This document shows, piece after piece, positions 23,260 through 36,600 of a DNA stretch of 64,000 nucleotides. The translations under genes and the position numbers were made by a program. The stretch is from Conchocele bisecta (taxonomy: Eukaryota; Mollusca; Bivalvia; Lucinida; Thyasiridae). Positions within the stretch are counted from its first letter, which is position 1, and each line of letters starts with the position of its first letter. The stretch is taken from the NCBI GenBank assembly GCA_029237695.1, contig CM055275.1, positions 83,880,068 through 83,944,067 of the forward strand, written 5' to 3'. The notes beneath the pieces were generated by a model, which was not told the DNA's origin, did not search any database, and saw nothing but the letters and a program-made list of their open reading frames with translations.

Positions 23260-23530
23260 GTATCCAGCTCCCGTAGGATTTGTGTGCTAAAATTGATTGT
23301 TTTGCTTTAACATGTTGATTTGGTGTAACATTATTGAGAAATTATGGGGTTCAAAATTTCAGACCACTATTCCCCATTTTGCGGGGTCCTGTAAGCCCCA
23401 TATCCCACAGAACACATGAAACCACTATATCCGCTAATTATGAACCGATTTTCATAATATTGGTGTTGTTTTATGGGTTTTCAATATGTTTCCGTTGATA
23501 TCCGTTTTTGGAGGGGGTGTAGTGGGGGCT
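23260..23530 (+). repeat. Dispersed repeat (CCCGTAGGATTTGTGTGC end), copy 1
   Basis: It matches the inverted segment 26895-27175 in GTAGGATTT.CGTGCTAAAATTGATT, ATGGGGTTCAAA and CCGCTAATTATGAACCGATT. Both are non-coding. They lie on either side of the PIN-like pseudogene in opposite orientation. Confidence 0.5.
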
Positions 23531-24489
23531 GGGGCGGGTGAGGATTTCAATAAGGAAACATTGCATAAGTGATGTTCCATTTCCTGTTTTTTAATGCGAC
23601 ACTGATATAATCCATAGATTGAACCTTAACATAGTTATACATGTATACTATGTTGAATACTTACTTGATGATGATCTGCAGCATGAGAATACTAGGTTTA
23701 TTGTAGTTGCAACCAGTTTAATTATGAATCAATTTTCTGAAAACAAAGCGGAGTTATCACTAGAAAATATGGCCTGTCGGCACACGAAGCACTGGCATAT
23801 TGTTACTCTTGCACAAACTTCAATAAAGTTACTACACAAACTTCAATAAATAAACTGACGGACGGACGGACAGACGGAAGGACGTCCGAACAGACTGGAT
23901 GAAACCTATAAGACACCGCCGATTATCGACGGGTCCCTAATTGACTAAACAACTACCAAGAATAATAGTAGCCTGTTATAAACAGACATAACAGTAACAA
24001 TTACAGAACCTGATAGGACTGTGCAGATCATGTGTATGCTGACCGGGTCTACACTGGTCTCTAGACAAGAAGTAATACAACAAAATCTGGATAGAATGTA
24101 GCACGAATTAACCGATTCGGTGTTCTTTGGACCGTCAAGTTATATTGTTACTGAGAGTCAATAAAGTACGAGAATGCTGGCTATTTCCGGATAGTTCAAA
24201 ATGGCGCCCGTCATCTAAATCCTACATTAAGACTGCATGCAACTGGTCATTTCGACCAAATGTGCCTGTGACTAGGTAAAATGTAGCACAAATTATGTCT
24301 ATATATATATACAAGCTCAAAATTTCAAAATTAACTTTCTGTGGATTCATCCACGGGGGTATGGAATGTCTTTGAGCCAATTCCCACCCATAATAATATA
24401 AGATAGTGGATGGTTCACCGGTCAGGCATATATACATTATCAGAACCTTCCATCTACTTCATTGGTTTTCACGAAAAATGACATAGCAT
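23531..24489. other. No gene seen
   Basis: Contains a short GACGGACGGACGGAC tract near 23858 and a fragment of the GATCAG palindromic repeat near 24010. No gene is supported. Confidence 0.35.
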
Positions 24490-26607
24490 TTACAGAGGGG
24501 GAGTGCATGGAAGTTTGTTCTTATAGCAACTGCCCCTAGTTCCTTTGTGCCCTAGTTTACATGCACACTTAGTCAGATCAATTACAGCTCTCGGAGCAGG
24601 CAGGGTGAGACACCTGACTGGATGATACAATCCTTTCCCAACACTCCATCCATTTTCCTCAATGGGAGGAAGGGCAGGGAAATTGGTTGTGTAAGACTTG
24701 TCTCGCATGGCGATGAAATTTGCAAGCGTAATATGGGGGATCAGGGCCGCACGGGTCGGAGGTAACATCTCTCCCTCTAAGTTCTTAGACCTAAACATCT
24801 CCCATCGTAGAGTTGGCAATACTGTGGATCCTGTCGGATAGTAAACACTTCACCTATGATGGTAGTTCTCTGTTGACCAACGGAGATGGATAGGACCTTC
24901 GCCAAGATGCCGGAAACAGTAAATAGCAGGGTCATCTTCATCAAGCTTCATATATGCGCTCACCCAGGTCTTCTTGGAAATACCGACAAATTTCGCGCCC
25001 CAGTCAGCACCAGAGAAATAGTGGAGACCGATCAGTCCTTGGCATTTGCGTCGCCCAATCACTCGTACGCGCTCAACCACATTATTTTTGTCTGAATTGT
25101 CTGCCCATGCCAGTTAGAAACTTCAAGCGGGTTTGAGCTCCAAGGCGACCCTTAGATACCAAATCGATGAGAAAAATGAGGACATCAGTGTATGGTGACA
25201 ACACGCATATTTATCGACAAGGGTCGTCTGCTACTGAAGCCATCACTTGATTGGGAATGAGTGTATCAGCCTCTTCATGTGAATGCTCATGTTCAAAATC
25301 ATGGCCCTTGGTTTTATTGTACAACAGAACGACGAGCTTACAAACAATGTTGCAAGTAAAGTGTTGAAGTAAACCTTGAGCGAACATGGCTCACAGGCTA
25401 CACTTGGTTCTTGATGAAGATAGCAATTATTTGATAGACATGGTAAGGTAAGCTTCATTTCCGGGTGTATGTCAAACTCTGTGGATGTCACTGCCCTCTT
25501 CTGAAGTGTCTTGTTCTTCAGAGACAGATCGAGATAGCGGTCAAAGACTATCCTTCCCTCAGCATAGCCAATCATCATCATCTCTATGCGTTTGATGAAT
25601 GCATCTTGAAATTCTGAAAACCTGCGCATGGTCGGAGTCTTTTTCATGCTCTGGATAACAGCCATGGCATCAACAACAAGGACTCGAGAATGACGACCGT
25701 CCGGCACTATGTCGATAGTAGGGCTCAACTGAAGCGGTTGAACTTTGGCTTCTTCAACGGCGTGCATTAGACTGGCTTTGTCTGTCGGAATATAGAGGGA
25801 CCCATCAACAGCGCAAAGTGAACGCGGGACCACTGACATTCATATTATCCTATGGTCTCTTATAGCTTTGGCACCAGCTCGGGTCGGCTTCCTTGGATAA
25901 TCCGGAATCTGCTGAATACTTCACGCTCCTCACACAGCTTGATAACCTTGTCACCCATGCGAACCTTTGTTTTGTCCATGCAGTTCGAGAAGGTCTTGAA
26001 TAAGTTGGGCATTATTATGATCTACTGAACCACATGCTGAGAAGAAGTCAAACACTTCCTATGATAGTATGTTTCGAGTCCAGAATCATCACTCTAACTC
26101 GGACACGCTAGTTCTGACGTGATCATCAAGAGTCGTCTGCTTTATGTCAAGCAAGTTTTCACCCATGTTGTCTGAGTAAACACGATGGAGCGGGTCTGAG
26201 GTGTCATTGGGACAGAAGCTGCAGGACGAGAATAAAGATAATTATCTGTGACTTTGGGATGGTTTTTGTCCTTTTAGGTCGGTCAGAGTCAGTCCCAGTT
26301 GAAGGCCGCCCTCGCCCTCGCGAGGGGTATGCATGAGAGCGCACCGGGTTCGCTTACCCCTGTGCCGTTAAATCATGCTCTTGTTTACAATTGATTTTCT
26401 ACATTCACTCTGATACAACGTAGAATTACATTCATATTTCCTTGAGTTATTTAGGCGATCGCTTAGCTGTTTTATATCAAGTCCACCTAATAATAATCTC
26501 TCATTACAACAGTTAATTAGATCTTCAATCATATCAGGCTTGTTCACACGACTTTTGCTTGAGGTGGAACCCTCATTGCAGATGATACACACACTCTTCT
26601 CGGACAT
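24490..26607 (-). pseudogene. Decayed multi-copy invertebrate gene with PIN/FEN-like nuclease signature
   Basis: Minus-strand fragments line up in one direction. 26607-26368 has a Cys/His-rich N-terminus (VCIICNEGSTSSKSRV ... YQSECRKSIVNKSMI). About 26220-26100 reads SDPLHRVYSDNMGENLLDIK. 25839-25243 contains VLVVDAMAVIQSMKK, and the next frame contains HSHEEADTLI and SPYTDVLIFLIDLVS. 25080-24850 has GADWGAKFVGISKKTW, and 24819-24490 a basic region ending with a Cys-rich tail. The aspartate/glutamate positions (VVDAM, HEEAD, TDVL) resemble metal-binding residues of PIN/FEN-type nucleases. Frames shift several times and stops interrupt, so it is inactive. I recognise the protein as a repeated uncharacterised type in molluscs and cnidarians, but whether it is a host family or part of a transposon is not known to me. 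Confidence 0.55.
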
Positions 26608-26894
26608 GACTTCTAGAGGATAGTTACGTTACATGTCTCACCTGAAATTGGGCATTAGACAAATCCCGGCCTCGTTTGCTAAATAGACGTAAACCAATTT
26701 TCAATCAATCAATCAATGAATCAATTAATCAATACGTTCAAATGATTAGTATTATGTAAAAAACTGCTAATCACAATAAAAAGGACAGCAATCATCAATA
26801 ACTTAAAATCCTGGAAAAAAAGATAGGTATGACGAGGTTTGTCAATTAGCATACACAATACCTTGAATTTGCCGTCGACAAAAACCGGAAGTTG
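26608..26894. other. No gene; short CAAT-rich tract
   Basis: A simple repeat of CAATCAATCAATCAATGAAT lies near 26702. Nothing else is supported. Confidence 0.4.
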
Positions 26895-27175
26895 ATAAAA
26901 ACCACTTCCGATTATTTCGAAAGTGTTATAAATGGAATCAGTACCCTCAAAAACGTATAAAACAACACATAGATTGTGTAAATCGGTTCACTATTAGCGG
27001 ATCTGAAAGTAGGCGGTGACTGGGGGGTCACTGGACGGAACTGACCCCACAAAAAGGGGTCGAGGGGTCAGACAATTTGAACCCCATCATTTTCCAATAG
27101 TGTGACCCCATATCGACCTGATAAAGTAAAAAATCAATTTTAGCACGAAAATCCTACGGGATAACATATCATGCA
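26895..27175 (-). repeat. Dispersed repeat (CCCGTAGGATTTTCGTGC end), copy 2
   Basis: Inverted relative of 23260-23530. GC-rich stretches with GGGGTCA repeats distinguish it from its AT-rich surroundings. Confidence 0.5.
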
Positions 27176-27334
27176 ACTCTATATTTACAAGTGGTCAATT
27201 AAAATAATACTTAACAGTTATCAAACGGCAATCTGATGCAATGTGATATTTTTGAAAGTCGCTAAAAATTACGTGACATTAGAAGGTACATGCAAGTGGT
27301 TTCAGATACAGATACAAATCAGTAGGCTACGTCC

Positions 27335-27556
27335 ATGTTTCACTAAAATTCGTACGACTAAAATGTTCGTAAGTACAAAATCAGTAAGTCTGTAAATTCC
27401 ACATTAACAAAGTTTTCCTGTAAGCAATTATTGGATTTACATTTATTGAACAGCCTATGCTCAATAAATGTAAATCCATCAATTGAAATTTCCAGACTAT
27501 CCTAAATTTGCACTTACGAACATTTTAGTCGTACGAAGTTTAGTGAAACGGGCCCC
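27335..27556. repeat. Palindromic MITE with GGGCCCGTTTCACTAAAC ends, copy 2
   Basis: Shares terminal inverted repeats and the central TTTACATTTATTGA...AATAAATGTAAAT palindrome with 14985-15215. The left terminus is eroded (GTTTCACTAAAATTCG). Confidence 0.6.
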
Positions 27557-28819
27557 CGGTGGCTACAATTATGTTCGCACTAAATATGCCTGTGAAAATA
27601 CCAACACACTAAAAAATGAAATGTTTGGCCCAGTGTCAACATGATGTCATATACCAGGAGCCGCGTAATTAGCACTACCATAATTTGTATCTGTGATACG
27701 ATTATTTTTCTGACAATTTCCAAATTGTAGATTATGTTGATTTTCGAAATATTCGACAGGCGAACCAGTAAATCAAATGAATTAAGACCTATGGCCAGTT
27801 CTATCCGTGGCCAATTTTCAGAATACGTGTCACAGTTAATGAGCCACCTGTTTACATTTTCTTTAATAAAAGTAACGGTGGCGGGCACACTTTCACGTAG
27901 AGCTGGGCCGGGTCTGACCGGACGTCGGCAATAAACGCCCCCCCCCCCCCCTCCCCCTCCCCATCAGTAAACACGTTTAAACCTAAGTTGATATCTTATA
28001 TTGCGCATGTTCATTTCCGCGTGAGTTTTAATTTAGCAACAAACAGAGCAGAAAATATTTCCAATACGAATTAAATCGTTTTCCATAGAACGACATTTGT
28101 AAACCAAGACCTTTCATAAAATTAATATGATCATGCATTATGTAGATCTACATATAATTAAGTCATTAATACATGAATGAAGATTTACCTGAGTGTGTCA
28201 ACATATTTCGAAAATCGATATTGTATTAAGGCTTGTCACGTTCAAATTAAAGTTAGCGTTACTCATCAAAATGCGTAATTCAGTCTAATCTATAAATAAA
28301 TCCCAAAATCGGAACTGGGTTTGTACAGCGTGTACGGTTCCGTCTTAGACGGCCGAAAACACCCGATCCCGCTCTAATCTGAACGGTACCGTATACCATA
28401 ATTAGTAAAGAGCGTACACATGCGCCCCGTGTTCGATCTTCAAGTTGTAAGTAGATGGTGGTCACCAGGCAGGATAAATTTGTTTCTGTGAGTATTCCGG
28501 TTTAAACCCAAATTAAGAAACATGCAGACGCCTCCATCTACGCCGACTATAACTGTTATCACGTTTGTTTGTAATTGTTATATAAATATATAAATAAAGT
28601 TTAAAAGAAATATTAGCATTATGATTACATAAAACTGATTTTGTTATGTGTTATCTAAAAATACCGGTCGTATGGTTATTTAGTTTCAAATGTCATTTCA
28701 CAAGTCGTCCATATAATATATTATAAAAATCATAAATGCAATATGCCCATTTGTATAAAAATAATCGAGAAAATTACTACGTATTTCCTTGAAGGAAACC
28801 GAAGAAAAAAAAGACAACT
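27557..28819. other. No gene seen
   Basis: Includes a poly-C tract near 27936-27955. The short open frames carry no motifs. Confidence 0.35.
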
Positions 28820-29036
28820 ATCTGAACCGCTATGAAAACAACTGTAATAATAAAATATTGTTCAGCTGTAAAGCGTACGGCTATAAATAGGACAACTTAT
28901 TGCAATGACGCAACAATTCCCAGTGTCAAAATCCGACGTGACGTTGGTAAATTTATGCGTAACTTTGCGACGTCATTTTCTGCCTTTCATGACGTTGTCA
29001 TTAAGGCTGGTTTTCACAGAGCGCGGCCCATATATA
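28820..29036 (-). repeat. Dispersed repeat fragment (GGGCCGCGCTCTGTGAAAAC end)
   Basis: On the minus strand the first bases match 18336-18370. It continues through several TGACGTCA-like stretches and abuts a piggyBac-like MITE fragment. Confidence 0.4.
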
Positions 29037-29150
29037 TACCGCGAGTCACTATCAGCAAATCTCGTGGTGGAATAGTGACACAATTATACACTTATTTAAT
29101 TCCTATAAAGAACCTTTTGTGCCTTCTGAGTGGGAATGTACAATGTACCT
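29037..29150. mobile_element. piggyBac-like MITE, end fragment
   Basis: Contains ACACTTATTTAATTCCTATA, AAGAACCTTTTGTGCC and an eroded terminus, matching the family end at 61654-61691. Confidence 0.5.
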
Positions 29151-29256
29151 AAAGGTAAACATCTATATGTTCCGGTTTAGAGGGGTTCTACTATACCAGG
29201 CAGTGGTGCTGGAAGTGTTAAATCATAGTGTGCTGGCAATGTGTGCTGGTTGTATC

Positions 29257-29757
29257 GTACGAAGCCCCGCAGGGGATTTATTTTTTACTAATTCGTTCCA
29301 ACGAAATAACAATTAGTTCCCTCAATTTAACAATTCGTTTCCTTGAATTAAATAATTCTTTCCCATGATATAGCTATTCGTTCCCTCGAATTAACAATTC
29401 GTTCCCTGAATTTAACAATTCGTTCCCTCGAATTAACAATTCGTTCCCACGACATAACAATTCGTTCCCTTAAATTAACAATGCGTTCCTATGAAATGAC
29501 AATTCGTTCTCTCAATTTAACAATTCGTTCCCTGAATTTAACAATTCGTTCCCTCGAATTAACAATTCGTTCCAAATATAAAACAATTAGTTCCCACGAA
29601 TTAACAATTCGTTCCCGTGGGAACGAATTGTTAAATTTAGGGAACGAATTGTTAATTCGTCAGAACGAATTGTTAAATTGACGGAACGAATTGTTATTTC
29701 GTGAGAACGAATTAATAAAAAAAAAAGAATGCTACGTCCACTGCGGGGCTCCGTAGT
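29257..29757. mobile_element. Fold-back (FB-like) element built of 21-bp subrepeats
   Basis: Terminal inverted repeats contain CGAAGCCCCGCAG (left) and CTGCGGGGCTCCG (right). Inside, about fifteen tandem units of ~21 bp (consensus like AACAATTCGTTCCCTCGAATT) run forward to about 29613. They are then followed by inverted units to about 29712, so the element can fold on itself. This is the architecture of fold-back transposons. It encodes no transposase; apparent proteins are translations of the repeat. Confidence 0.65.
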
Positions 29758-29792
29758 ATTGTTCTGTTTCCGAGTTCGTTGTGTCCATTCAG

Positions 29793-30275
29793 AACCACAG
29801 GCATTCGGCGTGTTTCGGCTTTCATCGGTATAACTACATATGGGGTTATATGTTATTACAAGGCTTATAACTTTGGTCGGACACGGCCTCGTATCATAAC
29901 AAAATAGCATGTTTAAAATAGTAATTGCCTATGTAGTATATGTATTTCTGCAGGCTAACGATAATTCTCAAATGAACATATGAACTTTCCACTACAACAC
30001 ATTATTATAGCCCTAAACACATTTCATTTGTTATGATACGAGGTCTTGTCCAACAAGCTGTATTTCGATATTCTTTGAATAATTTTGTTCCAAATATGCT
30101 CTTTCAGCAAGATAACAATAGTTCTCAAATGAACATGTGCAATTTCCGCCAAAATGTTTTTGTTAATAAAATCGCGGAATTTGTGATGATACGAGGTCGT
30201 GTCCGACCAAAGTTATAAGCCATGTTATGCATATGTAGTTATAGCGATGAAAGCGGAAACACGCCGAATGCCTGT
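29793..30275. repeat. Complete palindromic MITE (CGGCGTGTTTCGG ends)
   Basis: The termini CACAGGCATTCGGCGTGTTT and its complement are about 45 bases long. A second inverted pair (ACTTTGGTCGGACACGGCCT and complement) lies further in at 29867-29900 and 30186-30218. The interior also holds two direct-repeat-like segments with AATTCTCAAATGAACAT. It serves as reference for the interrupted copy at 5329-6258. Confidence 0.65.
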
Positions 30276-30440
30276 GTTCTGAGCCAGGTCCTTGTCCAAA
30301 CATTACTGCTAGAGCTTATAAATATAGAAACTTTCAACAAAATGGCTAAGTTTTTTCACAACCATGTGAAGGTAAAAAAAGTCATGTTATTGGGGGCATA
30401 GGTGTATTCCAAAATGCTCACATGTATCAAGTAATATTAA

Positions 30441-30640
30441 AGGTACAGCATCACTACATGCCCACTCAGTAGGCACAAAATGGTCTATATACATGTAGGA
30501 ATTAAATAAGTGTATACTTGTGTCACTATTCCACCAGTTTTTAAACTTACGAGTGCCCACTATACATATATAATCATTTAGTAATATTTATTTTACTGAT
30601 AGTGACTGACGGTAGTATCAGGGTATTTTCATATGTTTCA
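30441..30640. mobile_element. piggyBac-like MITE, left part
   Basis: TTAA (30437-30440) is followed by AGGTACA, a small insertion, then CATGCCCACTCAGTAGGCAC and GGAATTAAATAAGTGTATAC. The right end is replaced by a different palindromic repeat at 30653. Confidence 0.55.
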
Positions 30641-30652
30641 AATTTTGCATGT

Positions 30653-30952
30653 GATGAAATTCAATCAAATATTGATGTTATTGCGAAAAACGATTTTTCT
30701 ATGGAAATTTAACATGGGGCAAAAGAAGCTGGCTGTAGGAAGAATCGAAAAACGAAACATTTTCCGAAACCTGTGATAGATAGCTTGGAAATCATGTAAC
30801 TAAGAAAACAAAAGTTAGATTTTGAAAATCGGTCCACAAATTCCAAAACTATTTAAAACAAATCTATTTTTAGCCCCCTATGTGAAATTCCCATAGGAAA
30901 ATCGTTGTTAGCCAATAAAATCAATATTTGATCGAATTCCATCAACTTTTTG
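30653..30952. repeat. AT-rich palindromic MITE
   Basis: Arms at 30653-30720 and 30874-30952 are imperfect inverted copies (ATTCAATCAAATATTGAT, AAAACGATTTTTCTATGG). The spacer of about 150 bp is unique. Non-coding. Confidence 0.5.
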
Positions 30953-33649
30953 GAGCTGGGTCAATATTTTCGGGATTTAATGTATTTAATGGCCAAAAAT
31001 TCGTCGGCAGTAAAACACTGAGCTGAAGTTGGCACCCAAAATAATTGGCTAGCACTCATTTTGGTAGCACAAGATTAATTCACTGCAAGCGGTCGTATAT
31101 GGCGATATTAACAACTTCCAGGAAGTATATAACACATTACGCAAACATTGTATTAGCGAGCCTACCTCACCAAACCCACGGTTACCTATGTAAACAGCGG
31201 GTTTGGTGATGTTGCCGCGCAATAGGTAATGCGGTCAAATAGGTCACGACGCAGTGACTATTTTCAATCAATAACTTATGTTGTAAGCGATTGTAATGTG
31301 TATTTTCAATATTTATATTATTAAAATGTATCATATCGGTACCCCTTTAAGCAATATTTGTATATTTTAAATGTAATGATGTTGTCATGAAGCGCATGAA
31401 TATAAGTATTAATTAATCCAGTTTTATATTGAGGCAAATCACACAGCCTAAAAATAAAAACATAGTGCTGGAGTATAAACCATAGTATCGTATATTATTC
31501 ATAAGTATATCACTATTAAACATTAATTACAATATGTATGCATATTATTAAAACAGTAGATGCTACCGCTGTTTCGCTGTATGTGATATTTATAAGAAAA
31601 TATTTTTTTTATTCGTCCGCGTACGGATTTCTGTCACACAAAGCGCCATTTTCAGTTCATATTTTGACCTGTGCATATGAACCGGACTAAGTTTAAACAA
31701 CGCTCGATTCCGTCCAATTCAGATTTCTCTGCAGAATGTTCAGACTAACTACATATTAAGTAATGTTGCTAAATAAGTGTTAACGGTTGGAAGATGGTTA
31801 TCACTAAAATGAAGAAACCACAGTCGTATTATTGAAAAATAAGATTTACCTGAGACCTCATGGAGGCCGCCATTAATCCAGTGTAAACAATAGACCTTGT
31901 GATCCCATTTCCTGAGTAGCCCCCGCTTAGTGAAACGATGTGCTAATCATGATATTATGTTCCCCAATAATTGGAAACGGTTTGAATTTCTCGGTAAAAA
32001 CTACGAAAGTCATAAAAAAATAACGATGTATATTTCATTGGATACGCTTAAACGGTATTACTCTCTCATCGGATCGTCAGTTGTCATCGATAGCGATTTA
32101 ACGTACTGATCTGGTCTTAATTTATTGTCAACTTTCAACGCCATTTACAGAATATATGGTTAATTTTGGAAATAAATAACGGCAAATTACGATGACGTCT
32201 GCTCTGAAATATCTGTCAACATGCGGACGTAATTTAAGAAAATCGATTATATTTTAAGGCTACATCTGTGACTAATTACGAATTTATGTATGGTCTTTGG
32301 CTACACCCGACACATTACACATATCTAGTTGTAAATACACGTCGCTTTGTGTGGGGAAAAAATCGATAATGCGTAGTTGTGTGTGACGAGGTGTTGATCT
32401 GATGACACCACACAGCTGTGACCCTTAGGCAATGTTTTGAAATTGACGTGTCGTTTTGATGTGTGCCTCAACACCTCACTGTCGGAGACAACATGACAAT
32501 TAACGATATACTCTCGATTATACACAGATCTATTAGACGGCTGGTTATTTAAAAAAAATAAAGAGTAGTCCAGTACACCTTCGCCGATATTGTTTTCACC
32601 GTATTTAGTTGTGCCGATATTGTTTTAAAAAATCAGTAATTTTTTTCCGTAAATGGTGTTGAAAATTGACAAAATATATAGCCGCATTTCTCCGATATTC
32701 GTTTAGAAAATCACCAATATTTTCTGTAAATGGTGTTGACACAAAATGCAGCGTACACGCGGAATTCAAATAAAATACAAAATAATAATTTAATAAATAG
32801 ACGCCGATGGCTACTGTGTTTGCGGCCAGTGAATTCTGGTCGTGGTAGCCACAGGCGCAGTTCGAACAGTGTTGTGAGCAGATGGAGGACAATAATTATT
32901 TCAAATTCATAAAAAAATGTTTGCTCTCCGAAAATTAATTAATTGTGACAGCCAAAAAAAAAAGATTTTGGGACAGTAAAACATTATATGGTATAGACAG
33001 TATAGACAGTACCTCAAACTTAAAAAAACAGTAACAAACTGTCTGTGTATATATTACTTAAAGACAGACACTTTAATTGTTGGTAAGTTTCTATCAATTT
33101 ATAGGTATTTTTATTAAAATCGTAAAATTGTGAAAATATTATATAAAATATCACAAAAATAATATATATGGAGAATTTTTTTTTATACCACGTCGAGGTT
33201 TCACACCCCGACCCTTTCGGGAATCGGTAATTAAATCATTGAAGTCGGTGACCTTAACCTCACGACTGTTGCGCCATTTATGACAATCACAGTTATACAG
33301 AAGTGCTATCAGTATTACGCCACCATTTGAACGTAATAATTATTAAATTATTTGCAACTCCATCTACAACAATACCGTTACAGAGATACGCTATTGAAAC
33401 AACATGTATTATTACCCATAACATAACAAAGTAATGTATCATTATATATCACAGGAGATAGCTTAAAACTATATATCCTAATCATAAAAAGAACAATCCG
33501 CTTGGCTCGTATGAAAATAGTTCGCGTGATATTGATTATCTCCCTTGCCGAAAGTAGTTCAGTGATTTATTAATTCCAAATAAGACGTGTTTGCGTAATG
33601 ATATTGTAGTAATAAGTCTGGGACAATTTACAATGGGACGATACAAACG
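30953..33649. other. Long AT-rich stretch without a gene
   Basis: The only structures seen are a short hairpin at 31169-31211 (TCACCAAACCCAC...GGGTTTGGTGA) and a pair of similar segments near 32585-32740 (CCGATATT.GTTT, GTAAATGGTGTTGA). Short open frames have no motifs. Confidence 0.4.
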
Positions 33650-36600
33650 GGGTATGGCGGCACCGTCGGCTAAGGGCGAAAACCATCACGGGAGGGGCAA
33701 GTGAACGCCATCATTGGAAGATGTCGGGCAGCGACTGGTATAGGGCGGTAGGGCAGAGACCCAAGTGTACGACGGCACCGTCGGCTAAGGGCCGGAAATA
33801 ACTTTGCCGGTTGATGCCATAGCATATTTCACGAAATCTGAAAATCGAGGTTGGACCGATTCAAAAGGTATGGCGGCTAGCACAACCCCAGAGGAAGGTG
33901 CCGGGTACCCACTAGTATGGCGACGTAGGGCAGAGGTCCCGGTGACCGGCGGTACCGTCGGCTAAGCGCCTGAAATAACTTTGCAGGTATGGTGGTCAGT
34001 TGAAGTCAAGGCATTTTTCGCGAACGCAATCATTGGAGGGGCAAATGAAAAGGGTATGGCGGCTGGCTCCCCAGACGAAGGTGCCGGGTACCCACCCACT
34101 AGTATGGCGAAGTAGGGCATGGGCCCCAGTGTCAGGCGGCATCGTCGACTAAGGGCCTGAAGTTACTTTAAGGGTATGGTGGTCAGTTGAAGTCAAGGCA
34201 GTTTCTCGAAAACCACCACGGGAGGGCCAAGTGAAAAGGCGCGACCGCTAGCCGGCAGAGGAAGTTGCCGGGCAGCGACTGGTATAGGGCGGTAGGGCAG
34301 AGGCCCAAGTGTATGACGGCACCGTCGGCTAAGGGCCTGACGTAACTTTGCGGGTATGGTGGCCGGTTGATGCCATAGCATATTTCATGATATCTGAAAA
34401 CCGATGTTGGGCCGATTCAAAAGGGTATGGCGGCTATCCCCCCAGAGGAAGGTGCCGGGTACCCACTAGTATGGCGACGTAGGGCAGAGGTCACGGTGTC
34501 CTGCGGCACCGTCGACTAAGCGCCTGAAATATCTTTACGGGTATTGTGGTCAGTTTAAGTCATGGCATTTTTCGCGAACGCCTTCATTGGAAGGGCAAAT
34601 CAAAAGGATGTGTCCGCTAGCCCCCCAGAGGAAGGTGCCGGGTACCCACTAGTATGGCGACGTATGGCATGGGCCCCTGTGTCCGGCGGCACAATCTGTT
34701 AAGGGCCTGATGTAACTTTGCGGGTATGGTGGTCAGTTGAAGTCATGGCAGTTTCTCGAAAACCACCACGGGAGGGGCAAGTGAAAAGGGCGCGACCGCT
34801 AGCCCCCAGAGGAATGTGCCGGGCAGCAACTGGTATAGAGCGGTAGGGCAGAGGCCCAAGTGTACGACGGCGCCGTCAACTAAGGGCCTGACGTAACTTA
34901 GTGGCCGGTTGATGCCATAGCATATTTCACGAAATTTGAAAACCGATGTTGGGCCGATTCAAAAGGGTATAGCGGCTAGCCCCCCAGAGGAAGGTGCCGG
35001 GTACCCACTAGTATGGCGACGTAGGGCAGTGGTTCCTATGTCCGACGGCACCGTCGGCTAAGCGCCTGACGTAACTTTTCGGGTATGGTGGTCAGTTGAA
35101 GTCATGGCATTTTTCGCGAACGCAATCATTGGAGGGGCATGCGGGTATGGTGGCCGGTTTAAGCCATAGCATATTTCACGAAATCGGAAAATCGAGATTG
35201 AGCCGATTCAAAAGAGTTTGGCGGCTAACCCCCCACAGGAAGGTGCCGGGTACCCACTAGTATGGTGACGTAGGGCAGAGGTCCTGGTGTCCGGCGGCAC
35301 CGTCGGCTAAGCGCCTGAAGTTACTTTGCGGGTATGGTGGTCAGGTTAAATCATGGCATTTTTCTCGGGCGACGTCATTGGAGGGGCAAATCAAAATGGT
35401 ATGGCGGCTAGCCCCCAGACGAAGGTGCCGGGTACCCACTAGTATGGCGACGTAGGGCATGTGCTCCGGTGTCCGGCGGCACCGTCGGCTATGGGCCTGA
35501 AGTAACTTTGCGGGTATGGTGGTCAGTTGAAGTCATGGAATTTTTCGCGAACGCCATCATTGGAGGGGCAAATCAATGTTATGGCGGCTAGCCCCCCCCC
35601 CCCCGCCTCCCAGACAGAGGTGCCGGGTACCCACTAGTATGGCGAAGTAGGGCATGGGCCACGGTGTCCGGCGGCACAGTCGGCTAAGGGCCTGATGTAA
35701 CTTTCCGGGTATGGTGGTCAGTTGAAGTCATGGCAGATTCTCGAAAACTACCACGGGAGGGGCAAGTTAAAAGGGCGTGACCGCTAGCCCCCAGAGGAAG
35801 GTGCCGGAAAGCAACTGGCATAGGGCGGTAGGGCAGAGGCCCAAGTGTACGACGGCACCGTCGGCTAAGGGCCTGATGTAACTTTGCGGGTATGATGGCC
35901 GGTTGATGCCATAGCATATTTCACGAAATCTGAAAATCGAGGATCGGCCGATTGAAAACGGTATGGCGGCTAGCCCCAAAGAGGAAGGTGCCGGGTACCC
36001 ACTAGTATTGCGACGTAGGGCCGTGGTCCCGGTGTCCGGCGGCACAGTGGGCTAAGCGCCTGAAGTAACTTTGCGGGTATGGTGGTCAGTTGAAGTCATG
36101 GCAGTTTCTCGAAAACCACTACGGAGGGGCATGTGAAAAGGGCGAGACCGCTAGCCCCCCGGACGAAGGTGCCGGGTACCCACTAGTATGGCGACGCAGT
36201 GCATGGGCCCCGGTCTCCGGCGGCACCATCGCTAAGGTCCTGAAGTAACTTTGCGTGTATGGTGGTCAGTTGAAGTCATGGCAATTTCTCGAAAAGTACC
36301 ACGGGAGGGGCAAGTGAAAAGGGCGCGACCGCTTGCCCCCAGAGGAAGGTGCCGGGCAGCGACTGGTATATGGCGGTAGAGCATAGGCCCGAGTGTACGA
36401 CGGCACCGTCGACTAAGGTCCTGACCTAACTTTGCGGGTATGGTGGCCGGTTGATGCCATAGTATATTTCACGAAGTCTGAAAATCGAGGTTGGGCCGAT
36501 TCAAAAGGGTATGGCGTCTAGCCCCCCAGAGGAAGGTGCCGGGTACCCACTAGTGTGGCGACGTAGGGCAGAGGTCCCGGTGTCTGGCGGCACCGTCGGC

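Noticed and set aside
29285..29712. CRISPR-like array
   Set aside because: Units are contiguous 21-bp repeats without spacers, in a eukaryotic fold-back element.
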